DNA from: Halobacillus locisalis
Lineage (GTDB): Bacteria > Bacillota > Bacilli > Bacillales > Halobacillaceae
Length of the DNA: 64,000 nt
NCBI RefSeq assembly: GCF_013694105.1
Contig: NZ_JACEFG010000002.1
Span: 1,116,001 to 1,180,000, forward strand
Direction: 5' to 3'
Within the stretch, counting starts at the first letter, position 1; each line of letters opens with the position of its first letter. The notes under the pieces are model-generated. The model saw only the letters and a list, made by a program, of their open reading frames with translations. It was not told where the DNA came from and ran no database searches. Position numbers and translations under genes: made by a program. Shown one piece after another: positions 17,084 through 28,091 of this stretch.

Positions 17084-17113
17084 TTGACGTCTTTCAATTG
17101 TTTATGCTAACAT
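17084..17113 (+). promoter_or_regulatory. Promoter P1 of the first SAM riboswitch
   Basis: TTGACG (17084-17089) and TAACAT (17108-17113) are separated by 18 bases, and the riboswitch aptamer begins about 30 bases downstream. Confidence 0.65.
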
Positions 17114-17141
17114 ATTTTATAACATAATACGGTTATCTTCA

Positions 17142-17293
17142 CTTATCCAGAGTGGCGGAGGGACTGGCCCTACGATGCCCAGCAACCGGTTTGATCAAAC
17201 ACGGTGCTAATTCCAGCAAAGCTTTCGCAGCTTTGAAAGATGAGAAGAGCATAGGACGCGCGAATCTCTTCTTCCAAAGAAGGGATTTTTTTA
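17142..17293 (+). ncRNA. SAM-I riboswitch 1, with its own terminator and no gene behind it
   Basis: The S-box core is clear: CTTATCCAGAGTGGCGGAGG, then GGGACTGGCCC, GATGCCC, GCAACC, and the closing GATGAG. A 3' hairpin (17263-17273 with 17277-17287) and a run of T residues form the terminator. No reading frame lies between it and the second riboswitch 130 bases downstream, so in its OFF state it makes a short RNA of about 170 bases only. It may be a relic or act in trans. Confidence 0.9.
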
Positions 17294-17338
17294 GTTTCCA
17301 GTTGAAATAAGCAATCTTCAGACTTTTTCAACTTTCCG

Positions 17339-17367
17339 TTGACAAGGATGATTCTCGGTGCTAGAAT
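17339..17367 (+). promoter_or_regulatory. Promoter P2 of the second SAM riboswitch and metNIQ
   Basis: A near-consensus sigma-A promoter: TTGACA (17339-17344), a 17-base spacer and TAGAAT (17362-17367). It lies between the two riboswitches, so metNIQ has its own transcript start. Confidence 0.8.
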
Positions 17368-17422
17368 CCTCTTTATAGTGCTTAAACGGACTAAAGCGAT
17401 AATAATTTAATAAGTTAAAATC

Positions 17423-17591
17423 TCTTATCCAGAGTGGCGGAGGGACTGGCCCTGTGATGCCCGGCAACCAACGAGTTATAGACTCGGAAAGGTGCCAATT
17501 CCTGCGAGGCTGAAGCCTTGGCAGATGAGAGAACAGATATGAAGTCTATGAAACACTTTTCTGTTCTCTTGCAGAAAAGTGTTTTTTTATT
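17423..17591 (+). ncRNA. SAM-I riboswitch 2 controlling metNIQ
   Basis: The same S-box landmarks recur, with the closing strand at 17521-17531. The terminator stem AAACACTTTTCTG (17551-17563) pairs with 17572-17584 and is followed by seven T residues. GAGAACAG near 17529 can pair with CTGTTCTC at 17561, the expected antiterminator. High SAM would terminate before metN. The switch ends 15-20 bases before the metN ribosome binding site. Confidence 0.95.
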
Positions 17592-17606
17592 GGAGGGAAG
17601 GACAAC

Positions 17607-18632
17607 ATGATTTCAATTAAAGACTTATCGAAAGTCTTCCAAACCAAAGATCAGGAAGTACGCGCCGTAGACGACCTTAGTTTAACCATTGACAAGGGAG
17701 AAATCTTCGGAGTGATCGGGTATAGCGGTGCCGGAAAAAGTACGTTCATCCGTTTGTTGAATCGATTAGAAGATCCGACAGGCGGAAACATTTCAGTCGA
17801 TGATCAAGATCTGACGGCGATGAATAAGAATCAACTTCGAATAGCTCGTCAGGAAATCGGCATGATTTTTCAGCATTTTAACTTACTTTGGTCACGCACT
17901 GTATTTGATAACATCGCATTTCCTCTAGAAATCGCAGGTGTCTCAAAACAGGAACGGAAGAATCGTGTGAACGAACTAATCGATCTTGTCGGTCTTAGCG
18001 GCAGAGGTAATTCATACCCTTCTCAACTGAGTGGGGGACAAAAGCAGCGAGTCGGAATAGCTCGTGCTCTTGCTAACAATCCTAAAGTTCTATTATGTGA
18101 TGAAGCGACGTCCGCATTAGATCCTGAAACGACGGATTCGATATTAGACTTGCTTGTCGATATCAATGAAAAACTGGGGTTAACCATCGTATTGATCACA
18201 CATGAAATGCACGTCATTCGCAAAATTTGTCATCAAGTTGCGGTCATGGAGGATGGGAGAATTGTAGAACAAGGCGATGTACTCGACGTCTTTTTGCATC
18301 CGAAGCAGAAAGTGACGAAACGCTTCGTCGATCAGGTGATGGGAGATCCAGAGAAAGAACACTCTCTTCAACTGATTAACGACAAGTACCAGACCGGGGA
18401 AATTCTACGGCTTCACTTTGTAGGTGAACGCACAAATCAGGCACTGATCAGTGATGTGTCTAGAAAATTTGAAGTCGACGTCAATATCTTACATGGTAAA
18501 ATCACGCAAACCCAAAAAGGGGCGTACGGCACCATGTTTGTGCAGTTTGTAGGCGAGAAGAATGAAATCGATCGGGCGGTTCAATACATTGAATCTACGT
18601 CCGTAGAGGTCGAGGTGAGTCCAAGTGTTTGA
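17607..18632 (+). CDS. metN: Methionine ABC transporter ATP-binding protein MetN
   Basis: This 341-residue ATPase has Walker A GYSGAGKST near residue 38, the signature LSGGQKQR near 140, Walker B LLCDEATSALDP and the switch His in LITHEMH. The C-terminal 95 residues form the NIL regulatory domain that lets methionine inhibit uptake. The start at ATG 17607 follows GGAGGGAAGG. It is the first gene of metNIQ, controlled by the SAM riboswitch upstream. Confidence 0.97.
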   Translation: MISIKDLSKVFQTKDQEVRAVDDLSLTIDKGEIFGVIGYSGAGKSTFIRLLNRLEDPTGGNISVDDQDLTAMNKNQLRIARQEIGMIFQHFNLLWSRTVFDNIAFPLEIAGVSKQERKNRVNELIDLVGLSGRGNSYPSQLSGGQKQRVGIARALANNPKVLLCDEATSALDPETTDSILDLLVDINEKLGLTIVLITHEMHVIRKICHQVAVMEDGRIVEQGDVLDVFLHPKQKVTKRFVDQVMGDPEKEHSLQLINDKYQTGEILRLHFVGERTNQALISDVSRKFEVDVNILHGKITQTQKGAYGTMFVQFVGEKNEIDRAVQYIESTSVEVEVSPSV

Positions 18633-19293
18633 ACAACTATTTCCTAATGTATCAGTAGAGGATATTATCACAGCAACAAACGAAACGATGTTCATGACGC
18701 TCATCTCTGTAGCCGGTACATTCGTTCTAGGGTTAGCTTTAGGATTGTTATTGTATTTATCAGGTCCAGGCGGTCTATGGCAGAACAAGGGACTAAATTG
18801 GGTGACAGCATCTCTTGTCAACGTTTTTCGAGCGATTCCATTTATCATATTGATATTATTACTATTTCCTTTCACCGATTTCCTTATGGGAACGATCCGA
18901 GGACCGAAAGCAGCTTTACCAGCACTTATCATTGGAGGCGCACCATTCTATGCAAGACTTGTTGAAATTGCTTTAAAAGAAGTGGACAAAGGTGTGATCG
19001 AGGCTGCGAAATCCATGGGGTCGAAATACACGACCATCATCTTCAGAGTCTTACTTCCTGAGTCGATGCCGGCTTTGATCTCGGGTATTACCGTGACAGC
19101 CATCGCCTTGATTGGTTATACGGCTGTCGCAGGAGTCATCGGAGCTGGCGGTCTTGGAGACTTTGCCTACTTTTATGGGTTCCAACGCTCCGATTTTGAT
19201 GTGGTACTAATCTGTACCATCCTTATTGTATTGATTGTGTTTATTTTTCAATTTATCGGGGACTTCGCCTCGAGAAAATTGGATAAAAGATAA
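18625..19293 (+). CDS. metI: Methionine ABC transporter permease MetI
   Basis: This 222-residue permease has five predicted membrane helices and the cytoplasmic EAA loop VDKGVIEAAKSMGSKYTTII that docks on MetN. It starts at GTG 18625, overlapping metN by 8 bases. It corresponds to B. subtilis metP (yusB). Confidence 0.95.
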   Translation: MFEQLFPNVSVEDIITATNETMFMTLISVAGTFVLGLALGLLLYLSGPGGLWQNKGLNWVTASLVNVFRAIPFIILILLLFPFTDFLMGTIRGPKAALPALIIGGAPFYARLVEIALKEVDKGVIEAAKSMGSKYTTIIFRVLLPESMPALISGITVTAIALIGYTAVAGVIGAGGLGDFAYFYGFQRSDFDVVLICTILIVLIVFIFQFIGDFASRKLDKR

Positions 19294-19322
19294 AAAATTA
19301 TTTGTTAAGGGGAGAGTTAAAG

Positions 19323-20198
19323 ATGAAAAAATTTGTAAGTAGTATTCTTGTCGGTCTATTCGTTCTATTCTTGGCGGCTTGTGGATCATCTGAATCGGAT
19401 GAGTCGACAAACGCTGAAGGTGGAAATGAAGGAGAGACAGCAGACTCAAGCGAAACAACTGAAATCTCAGTAGGGGCGACTAGCGTTCCGCACGCAGAAG
19501 TGTTAGAAGAAGCCAAGCCGTTATTAGAGGAAGAAGGCATTACTTTAAATGTAGAGACTTACCAGGATTATATTTTGCCAAACAAGGACTTGGCAGAAGG
19601 TCGTATTGACGCCAACTATTTTCAGCACATCCCATACTTGAATGCTCAGAAAGAAGAGAATGGCTATGATTTCGTCAATCTTGGTGGCATTCACATCGAA
19701 CCAATGGGGATCTATTCAAAAGACATTGCTAGTGTAGATGATATCGAAGAGGGGACAACGGTCATCATGAGCCGTTCCATTGCCGATCATGGTCGTATCC
19801 TTTCTCTACTTGAACGCGAAGGGTTAATTAAGTTAGATGAAAGCATCAATAAGATTGAAGCAACAGAAGATGATATTGTTGAAAATCCTAAAAACCTTGA
19901 ATTCGATGCTGGAGTTGACGCGGCTCTGTTACCTGAAACATATGAGCGTGAAGAAGGTGCTCTTGTGGCGATCAACACGAATTATGCCATAGACGCTGGA
20001 TTGAACCCAAGTGAAGATTCACTCATCCTTGAAGGGTCTGAGTCACCATATGTGAATGTGATTGCTGCACAAAGTAAAGATGAAGATTCTGAAGCATTAC
20101 AAACATTAGTAGAAGTGTTGCGTTCTGAAGAAATTCAAACGTTCATGGAAGAAGAATATGATGGTGCTGTCGTTCCTGTAGACGGATCCCAAGAATAA
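19323..20198 (+). CDS. metQ: Methionine-binding lipoprotein MetQ
   Basis: This 291-residue substrate-binding protein has a signal peptide ending in the lipobox LAACG, with Cys20 or so as the lipid anchor, followed by an acidic Ser/Glu-rich linker of about 25 residues. The NlpA-type fold shows GATSVPHAE, the NYFQHIPYLNA motif and GGIHIEPMG. The start at ATG 19323 is preceded by AAGGGGAGA. The acidic surface fits a salt-adapted organism. Confidence 0.95.
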   Translation: MKKFVSSILVGLFVLFLAACGSSESDESTNAEGGNEGETADSSETTEISVGATSVPHAEVLEEAKPLLEEEGITLNVETYQDYILPNKDLAEGRIDANYFQHIPYLNAQKEENGYDFVNLGGIHIEPMGIYSKDIASVDDIEEGTTVIMSRSIADHGRILSLLEREGLIKLDESINKIEATEDDIVENPKNLEFDAGVDAALLPETYEREEGALVAINTNYAIDAGLNPSEDSLILEGSESPYVNVIAAQSKDEDSEALQTLVEVLRSEEIQTFMEEEYDGAVVPVDGSQE

Positions 20199-20203
20199 AC
20201 CTA

Positions 20204-20243
20204 GTGACTGCGGTGGATACTAACCGCAGTCACTTTTATTTTT
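20204..20243 (+). terminator. Terminator of metNIQ
   Basis: A perfect 10-bp stem GTGACTGCGG (20204-20213 with 20224-20233) is followed by TTTTATTTTT. Confidence 0.85.
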
Positions 20244-20259
20244 ATGGGAGGTATCAACC

Positions 20260-20625
20260 ATGCAAGAGCAAAACATGAACTGGACAAAGAATTACTTGCA
20301 CGATTATAAAGAAGGGATGGGTCAATTTTCTGAGCATATGCCGGAAGTCGCTCATCAGTTCAGCCAATTTTCCGAAGCTTGTTTTAAAGAAGGAGAATTA
20401 TCTAAGAAAAACAAGCAGTTGATGGCGCTCGGAATAAGCATTGTCGCACAAGATGAGTATTGTATGATCTATCATACGAAAGGTTGCGTCGATCAGGGTG
20501 CAACTGAGAAAGAGATATTGGAAGCGTGCGGGGTAGCGGCAGCCTTTGGTGGAGGTGCAGCATTGAGTCAAGCTGTAACACTCGTTCAACATGCCTACAA
20601 AGACTTGCAAAATCCTGTTAATTGA
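20260..20625 (+). CDS. yurZ: Carboxymuconolactone-decarboxylase-family protein YurZ
   Basis: This 121-residue all-helical CMD/AhpD-like protein is encoded between metQ and suf, the place of yurZ in B. subtilis. AhpD-type proteins use CxxC plus His; here the helix reads EYCMIYHTKGC, with one Cys and the His, and the second Cys displaced by six residues. Peroxide-linked redox activity is therefore uncertain. The start at ATG 20260 follows GGGAGG. Confidence 0.85.
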   Translation: MQEQNMNWTKNYLHDYKEGMGQFSEHMPEVAHQFSQFSEACFKEGELSKKNKQLMALGISIVAQDEYCMIYHTKGCVDQGATEKEILEACGVAAAFGGGAALSQAVTLVQHAYKDLQNPVN

Positions 20626-20839
20626 TTGAATTGTTAGAAAATTAAAGAGAAATCGATTAAACGTAAAGGTGTTCAAGAGAAAAGCGCTTACATGAAAAGT
20701 GAAACTCAAATTTCCTTGAATGTGACGTTTATTTCCATTTTAGCGGGGGTATTGTCTTGTGATATTCTAAATTGTGTAAATAATCTGAAAGGATTGATTC
20801 GTTATCACTGACGACCTGAAATTGAATTATACTGCTGGA

Positions 20840-20992
20840 ATGGAAAAAGCCATGCATGGTGCTCATAATATGGGGTATGCGGAGTACAGCAGGAGACTAG
20901 ACACTCGTCTGCAAGTTGAACAAAAAAGGCAACGCGAGTTTGAGGAAAGTCGAAAAATGATCGAGCAGGTTGACCGTCAATTGCATAGATAA
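20840..20992 (+). CDS. Small charged protein of about 50 residues, unknown
   Basis: This short frame encodes MEKAMHGAHNMGYAEYSRR and a highly charged helix ending EESRKMIEQVDRQLHR. The ATG at 20840 has only a weak upstream site. The frame stays open back to 20798, where AAAGGA at 20788 precedes no standard start codon (ATC at 20804). A strong terminator follows immediately, which supports a transcribed unit. I do not recognise the protein. Confidence 0.45.
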   Translation: MEKAMHGAHNMGYAEYSRRLDTRLQVEQKRQREFEESRKMIEQVDRQLHR

Positions 20993-21006
20993 TCACAAAA
21001 ATAAAG

Positions 21007-21038
21007 AATCAGGTGAGCCTTCGTCACCTGATTTTTTT
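21007..21038 (+). terminator. Terminator before the suf operon
   Basis: A perfect 10-bp stem AATCAGGTGA (21007-21016 with 21024-21033) is followed by seven T residues. It isolates the suf operon from upstream transcription. Confidence 0.85.
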
Positions 21039-21063
21039 CGTGTTATAATAATGTAGGAATATG

Positions 21064-21105
21064 GTTGAAACGCTCAATAATTGTCTATTCCTTGAGCTTT
21101 TCAAC
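21064..21105 (+). repeat. Long inverted repeat just upstream of the suf promoter
   Basis: Arms 21064-21077 and 21092-21105 match at 13 of 14 positions, with a 14-base gap. No run of T follows, so it is not a terminator. It ends 13 bases before the -35 box and could be an operator or cruciform. Confidence 0.5.
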
Positions 21106-21118
21106 AAGGGGCAAAAAG

Positions 21119-21147
21119 TTGATTACAATTTCTAAATGATATAAGAT
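21119..21147 (+). promoter_or_regulatory. Likely suf operon promoter
   Basis: TTGATT (21119-21124) and TAAGAT (21142-21147) are spaced by 17 bases, about 75 bases before the sufC ribosome binding site. Just downstream, TGAGAATAATTTGAGA looks like half of a Fur-type site, too weak to call. Confidence 0.55.
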
Positions 21148-21230
21148 TGTAATGAGAATAATTTGAGAATGGTTCTTTGATCCATATCAACCAGCACACT
21201 CAATAATAATAGATACTGGAGGTATTTTTT

Positions 21231-22016
21231 ATGGCAGGATCAACGTTAGAAATTAAGGATCTTCATGTAGAAATCGAAGGTCAGCAAATTCTTAAAGGTG
21301 TTAACTTAACAATCAACGGTGGGGAATTCCACGCTGTTATGGGACCGAACGGAACAGGTAAATCAACACTTGCTTCCGCTGTCATGGGTCACCCTAAATA
21401 TGAAGTAACTAAAGGCGAAATTCTATTGGACGGCGAAGATGTTCTTGAAATGGAAGTTGATGAACGCGCACAAGCGGGTCTTTTCCTAGCTATGCAGTAT
21501 CCAAGTGAAATCAGTGGTGTAACAAACTCCGATTTCCTACGTTCTGCAATCAATGCACACCGTGAAGAAGGCGACGAAATCTCCCTAATGAAATTCATCA
21601 AAGAAATGGACGCTACGATGAACACATTAGATATGGATAAGAATATGGCACAGCGTTACTTGAACGAAGGTTTCTCTGGCGGAGAGAAGAAGCGTAATGA
21701 AATCCTTCAGTTGATGATGGTACAACCAGCCATTGCCATCCTTGATGAAATTGACTCTGGTTTAGATATCGACGCACTAAAAGTAGTGGCAAAAGGAATC
21801 AACGAAATGCGCAACAGTGAGTTCGGTTGCCTAATGATTACCCACTACCAACGTCTATTGAACTATATCACTCCAGACCATGTACACGTTATGATGCAAG
21901 GCCGCGTTGTTAAATCTGGTGGACCTGAGCTTGCACAACGTCTTGAAGAAGAAGGCTATGAGTGGATTAAAGAAGAGCTCGGTATCGAAGACGAGACAGT
22001 CGGTCAAAAAGCGTAA
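21231..22016 (+). CDS. sufC: Fe-S cluster assembly ATPase SufC
   Basis: This 261-residue ABC-type ATPase drives the SufBCD scaffold. It has Walker A GPNGTGKST near residue 39, the SUF-specific signature LNEGFSGGEKKRNE near 150, Walker B AILDEIDSGLDID and the His-containing MITHYQRLL. The start at ATG 21231 follows TGGAGG. It is the first gene of sufCDSUB, the only Fe-S assembly operon of most Bacillaceae. Confidence 0.97.
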   Translation: MAGSTLEIKDLHVEIEGQQILKGVNLTINGGEFHAVMGPNGTGKSTLASAVMGHPKYEVTKGEILLDGEDVLEMEVDERAQAGLFLAMQYPSEISGVTNSDFLRSAINAHREEGDEISLMKFIKEMDATMNTLDMDKNMAQRYLNEGFSGGEKKRNEILQLMMVQPAIAILDEIDSGLDIDALKVVAKGINEMRNSEFGCLMITHYQRLLNYITPDHVHVMMQGRVVKSGGPELAQRLEEEGYEWIKEELGIEDETVGQKA

Positions 22017-22035
22017 ACCAGATAGGAGGGTTAAT

Positions 22036-24996
<2,961 letters not shown>

Positions 24997-25029
24997 TCGT
25001 TTGTTCATACCAAAAGGAGGTATATAAAC

Positions 25030-26427
25030 ATGGCTAAAAAAGCACCTGAAGTTGGAGAGTACCAATACGGGTTCCACGAAAAAGATGTCTCGATTTTCCG
25101 TACCCAAAAAGGTCTGACTAAAGAAGTAGTTGAACAGATCTCCAATTATAAAGAAGAACCACAATGGATGCTCGACTTCCGTCTGAAGTCATTAGAGCAA
25201 TTCTATAAAATGCCAATGCCACAATGGGGTGGCGACCTTAACGAACTTGATTTTGATGAAATCACGTATTACGTTAAACCATCGGAACGTTCCGAACGCT
25301 CTTGGGATGAGGTTCCAGAAGAAATTAAAAATACTTTCGACCGTCTAGGAATTCCAGAAGCTGAGCAGAAATACCTTTCTGGTGTATCGGCACAGTATGA
25401 GTCTGAAGTCGTTTACCACAACATGGAGAAAGACTTAGAAGATCTTGGAGTTATATTCAAGGATACAGACTCTGCTCTTAAGGAGAATGAAGATCTGTTC
25501 CGTGAATATTTCGGGAAAGTGATTCCTCCTTCTGATAATAAATTCTCTGCATTGAACTCAGCTGTATGGTCTGGTGGATCATTCATCTACGTTCCTAAAG
25601 ATACGAAGGTTGAAACGCCACTTCAGGCTTATTTCCGTATCAACTCTGAGAACATGGGTCAATTTGAGCGTACGTTGATCATCGCAGATGAAGGTTCTTC
25701 CGTACACTATGTAGAAGGTTGTACAGCACCAACGTATTCTTCTAGTTCCCTTCACAGTGCGGTTGTAGAAATCTTCGTAAAAGATAACGCTTATTGCCGT
25801 TATACTACGATTCAAAACTGGGCGAACAACGTGTATAACCTAGTTACGAAACGTGCTGTTGCTGAGAAAAATGCGACGATGGAATGGGTTGATGGTAACC
25901 TTGGTTCTAAACTGACGATGAAGTATCCTGCCGTCCTTCTTAAAGGAGAAGGGGCACGTGGTATGACATTATCCATCGCTCTTGCTGGTAAAGGGCAGCA
26001 CCAAGATGCTGGTGCGAAAATGCACCACTTGGCGCCTAATACCTCTTCAACGATCGTTTCTAAATCCATCTCCAAGCATGGTGGTAAAGTAACGTATCGT
26101 GGAATTGTCCAGTTCGGACGTAAAGCGGAAGGTGCACGTTCTAACGTTGAATGTGACACGTTGATTATGGACAATGAATCAACGTCCGATACCATCCCTT
26201 ACAACGAAATCATGAATGAGAATATCTCTCTTGAGCACGAAGCGAAAGTTTCAAAAGTGTCTGAAGAGCAGCTGTTCTACTTGATGAGTCGTGGAATCTC
26301 TGAAGAGGAAGCAACAGAGATGATCGTTATGGGCTTCATTGAACCATTTACGAAAGAACTTCCAATGGAATATGCCGTTGAAATGAACCGTCTTATCAAG
26401 TTCGAGATGGAAGGTTCAATCGGTTAA
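25030..26427 (+). CDS. sufB: Fe-S cluster scaffold protein SufB
   Basis: This 465-residue scaffold receives sulfur from SufU and builds clusters with SufC and SufD. Visible family segments are [35 protein letters not shown] (the conserved Cys), [14 protein letters not shown]-like [12 protein letters not shown], and [16 protein letters not shown]. It is the last gene of the operon, 33 bases after sufU, behind AAAAGGAGG. Confidence 0.97.
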   Translation: MAKKAPEVGEYQYGFHEKDVSIFRTQKGLTKEVVEQISNYKEEPQWMLDFRLKSLEQFYKMPMPQWGGDLNELDFDEITYYVKPSERSERSWDEVPEEIKNTFDRLGIPEAEQKYLSGVSAQYESEVVYHNMEKDLEDLGVIFKDTDSALKENEDLFREYFGKVIPPSDNKFSALNSAVWSGGSFIYVPKDTKVETPLQAYFRINSENMGQFERTLIIADEGSSVHYVEGCTAPTYSSSSLHSAVVEIFVKDNAYCRYTTIQNWANNVYNLVTKRAVAEKNATMEWVDGNLGSKLTMKYPAVLLKGEGARGMTLSIALAGKGQHQDAGAKMHHLAPNTSSTIVSKSISKHGGKVTYRGIVQFGRKAEGARSNVECDTLIMDNESTSDTIPYNEIMNENISLEHEAKVSKVSEEQLFYLMSRGISEEEATEMIVMGFIEPFTKELPMEYAVEMNRLIKFEMEGSIG

Positions 26428-26450
26428 TTTCACTCTACTAACACAAAATA

Positions 26451-26491
26451 AAAGCAACAAAATCGCTCAAGGCGGTTTTGTTGCTTTTTTA
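26451..26491 (+). terminator. Terminator of the suf operon
   Basis: A stem of about 16 bp (26451-26466 with 26471-26486), with AAAGCAACAAAA in the left arm, has a four-base loop and T residues. It is followed by a gene-free stretch to 27268 that holds two palindromic repeats and one 21-bp array. Confidence 0.9.
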
Positions 26492-26601
26492 TCGTTCTAC
26501 TAACCTCAGTTCTCTCATTACAATTAATTCCATAAACTCCCCCATATCTTGAAGACTTGAGGATGAGGTGTTTGGGTTCTCTACTGAAGTAAGAAAAGGG
26601 C

Positions 26602-26719
26602 GTAGTGGGAAATGACTCGCTTTCCTGCGGGGGAACCGCCGAGCCTCCTCGGTCGTTGACACTCCCTGTGGGGTCTCGCCTTGGTCCTTCTCCCGCGGGA
26701 GTCTCGCCATTCCCACCAC
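26602..26719 (+). repeat. Palindromic intergenic repeat, copy 1 (+)
   Basis: Terminal stem GTGGGAAATG (26605-26614) pairs with CATTCCCAC (26708-26716) with one bulged A. The interior shares ACTCGCTTTCCTG, GCCTCCTCGGTCGTTGACA and CTCCCTGTGGGGTCTCGCC with copies 3, 4 and 6. It is followed by a 21-bp-phased array, as copy 3 is. Chance coding frames inside it are not genes. Confidence 0.85.
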
Positions 26720-26770
26720 ACCCACCGAAAATAGTTAGTCGGACCATTCATTGATGAAAAGAAGCACGTC

Positions 26771-26884
26771 TGTCTGAGTAGGCTGAGTAAATGTCCGATA
26801 TAGAGGATCACTTGTCCTGATTGAGCAGATAGATGTCTGAAATCGTACATCTGTTGTCCTGATTGCTCAGGTAAATGTCCGAAT
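26771..26884 (-). repeat. Phased array of TGTCCGAAT-like motif, six units at exactly 21 bp
   Basis: Motif copies (TGTCYGAt/a or TGTCCTGA) begin at 26771, 26792, 26813, 26834, 26855 and 26876, exactly 21 bases apart. Only the first 8-9 bases of each unit are conserved; the rest is variable. The constant spacing is two helical turns. Strand is arbitrary; the motif read on the minus strand is TTCGGACA. Confidence 0.85.
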
Positions 26885-26974
26885 TGGGGTGCGTTCATCC
26901 AATACATCCCGCTGGAGTCGCATTGTTCACGGCCCCACTTTTCGGGATGTGATTTCGAGAGACTATTTTGGCAA

Positions 26975-27096
26975 GGGGAGATGGGGAACGCGGAGACTCC
27001 TGTGGGATTAAGTGGGACAGCTGAGACCCCGGAGAGCTTTAGCTAGAGGAGGATAAGCGCCCGCCCCACGGAAAGCGACTCGTTCCCCATCTCCCC
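26975..27096 (-). repeat. Palindromic intergenic repeat, copy 2 (-)
   Basis: A perfect 16-bp terminal stem pairs 26975-26990 (starting GGGGAGATGG) with 27081-27096. Flanks extend the symmetry imperfectly: ATTTCGAGA at 26952 faces TCTCGAAAT at 27113. The interior read on the minus strand begins GAGTCGCTTTCC, so it belongs to the same family as copy 1 but lies in reverse. Confidence 0.85.
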
Positions 27097-27267
27097 CTTC
27101 CTCACTACAAAAGTCTCGAAATTGAGTGTTCAAGGTTACTGCCCGATTGTTGAATAAGTTGCTGCTAAGATTCCATTGATCATTCAAAACAGGGTTGGTT
27201 TGATGTTTTAAGAATACGAATCGTGATACTATAATATTATCTATTAATGAGTAAAAGGATGTTCGGT

Positions 27268-28080
27268 ATGTTTGTCGTCATGTTTGTCATAGGATTGATC
27301 ACAGCGTTTGTAGGAAGTATCGCTGGCTTAGGAGGGGGCGTGATCTTAGTCCCCGTACTCCTTTTCTTAGGAGAACGTTTTTCTTCGTTTGATTGGGTAA
27401 CCCCTCAGGCGATTGTAGGTATATCTTTAGTAGTCATGATCTTTACTGGAATGTCTTCTGCTTTATCTTATATGAGGCATGATCGAGTCGATAAAAAAAT
27501 AGGGTATCTGTTTTTGATAGGAAGTATACCCGGAGGAATCTTAGGTGCCTGGATCAATCAGTTTATGAAGACAGATGGATTCTCGCTATTTTTCGGCATC
27601 GTGATGATTTTCGTTTCAGCTCTGTTCTTTCTACCGAGGAGAGAAGCTGGGTCTCCCTTATTTAAAACCGGTATGAAGCGAGAAAAAGTCATAGATGGAC
27701 AAACGTACACTTATCAAATGCCGATAGCAATCGGGTTGGTGTTGTCGTTTATTGTCGGTTTGCTTTCGGGACTCCTTGGAATCGGTGGAGGGTCTTTGTT
27801 GACACCAGCCATGATTCTGTTATTTAGTATCCCTCCCCACATTGCGACAGCGACTTCGATGTTTATGATCTTTTTTGCCAGCATATCGAGTTCAGGGACA
27901 CACATTTTATTAGGACATGTTGAGTGGGCTCATACTCTTTACTTTATACCAGGTGCCTACTTGGGAGGAATGCTCGGGGCAAGGGTGAACCGGAGAATGA
28001 ACGGACAATTGGTGGAATGGTTTTTACGGGTTCTACTCATTTTAATTGGGGTTCGTTTAATCTGGCAAGGAATAGGATGA
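27268..28080 (+). CDS. yunE: TauE/SafE-family membrane transporter (YunE-like)
   Basis: This protein of about 270 residues has eight or so membrane helices and the two Gly-rich repeats of the family (GSIAGLGGGVILVPVLL near the start and GLLSGLLGIGGGSLLTPAM near residue 180). Members export sulfite, sulfoacetate or similar anions. ATG 27268 with AAAGGA seven bases upstream is preferred to ATG 27247, which would be almost leaderless after the TATAAT at 27230. The next gene starts 11 bases after its end. The substrate is unknown. Confidence 0.85.
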   Translation: MFVVMFVIGLITAFVGSIAGLGGGVILVPVLLFLGERFSSFDWVTPQAIVGISLVVMIFTGMSSALSYMRHDRVDKKIGYLFLIGSIPGGILGAWINQFMKTDGFSLFFGIVMIFVSALFFLPRREAGSPLFKTGMKREKVIDGQTYTYQMPIAIGLVLSFIVGLLSGLLGIGGGSLLTPAMILLFSIPPHIATATSMFMIFFASISSSGTHILLGHVEWAHTLYFIPGAYLGGMLGARVNRRMNGQLVEWFLRVLLILIGVRLIWQGIG

Positions 28081-28091
28081 GGAGAATGATG

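Noticed and set aside
21149-21172. Fur box downstream of the suf promoter
   Set aside because: TGAGAATAATTTGAGA matches only one half of the Fur consensus; too weak without experimental support.
26571-27100. CRISPR array or insertion sequence in the suf-yunE gap
   Set aside because: Repeats are not identical with unique spacers of constant length in CRISPR style, there are no cas genes, and no transposase frame is present.
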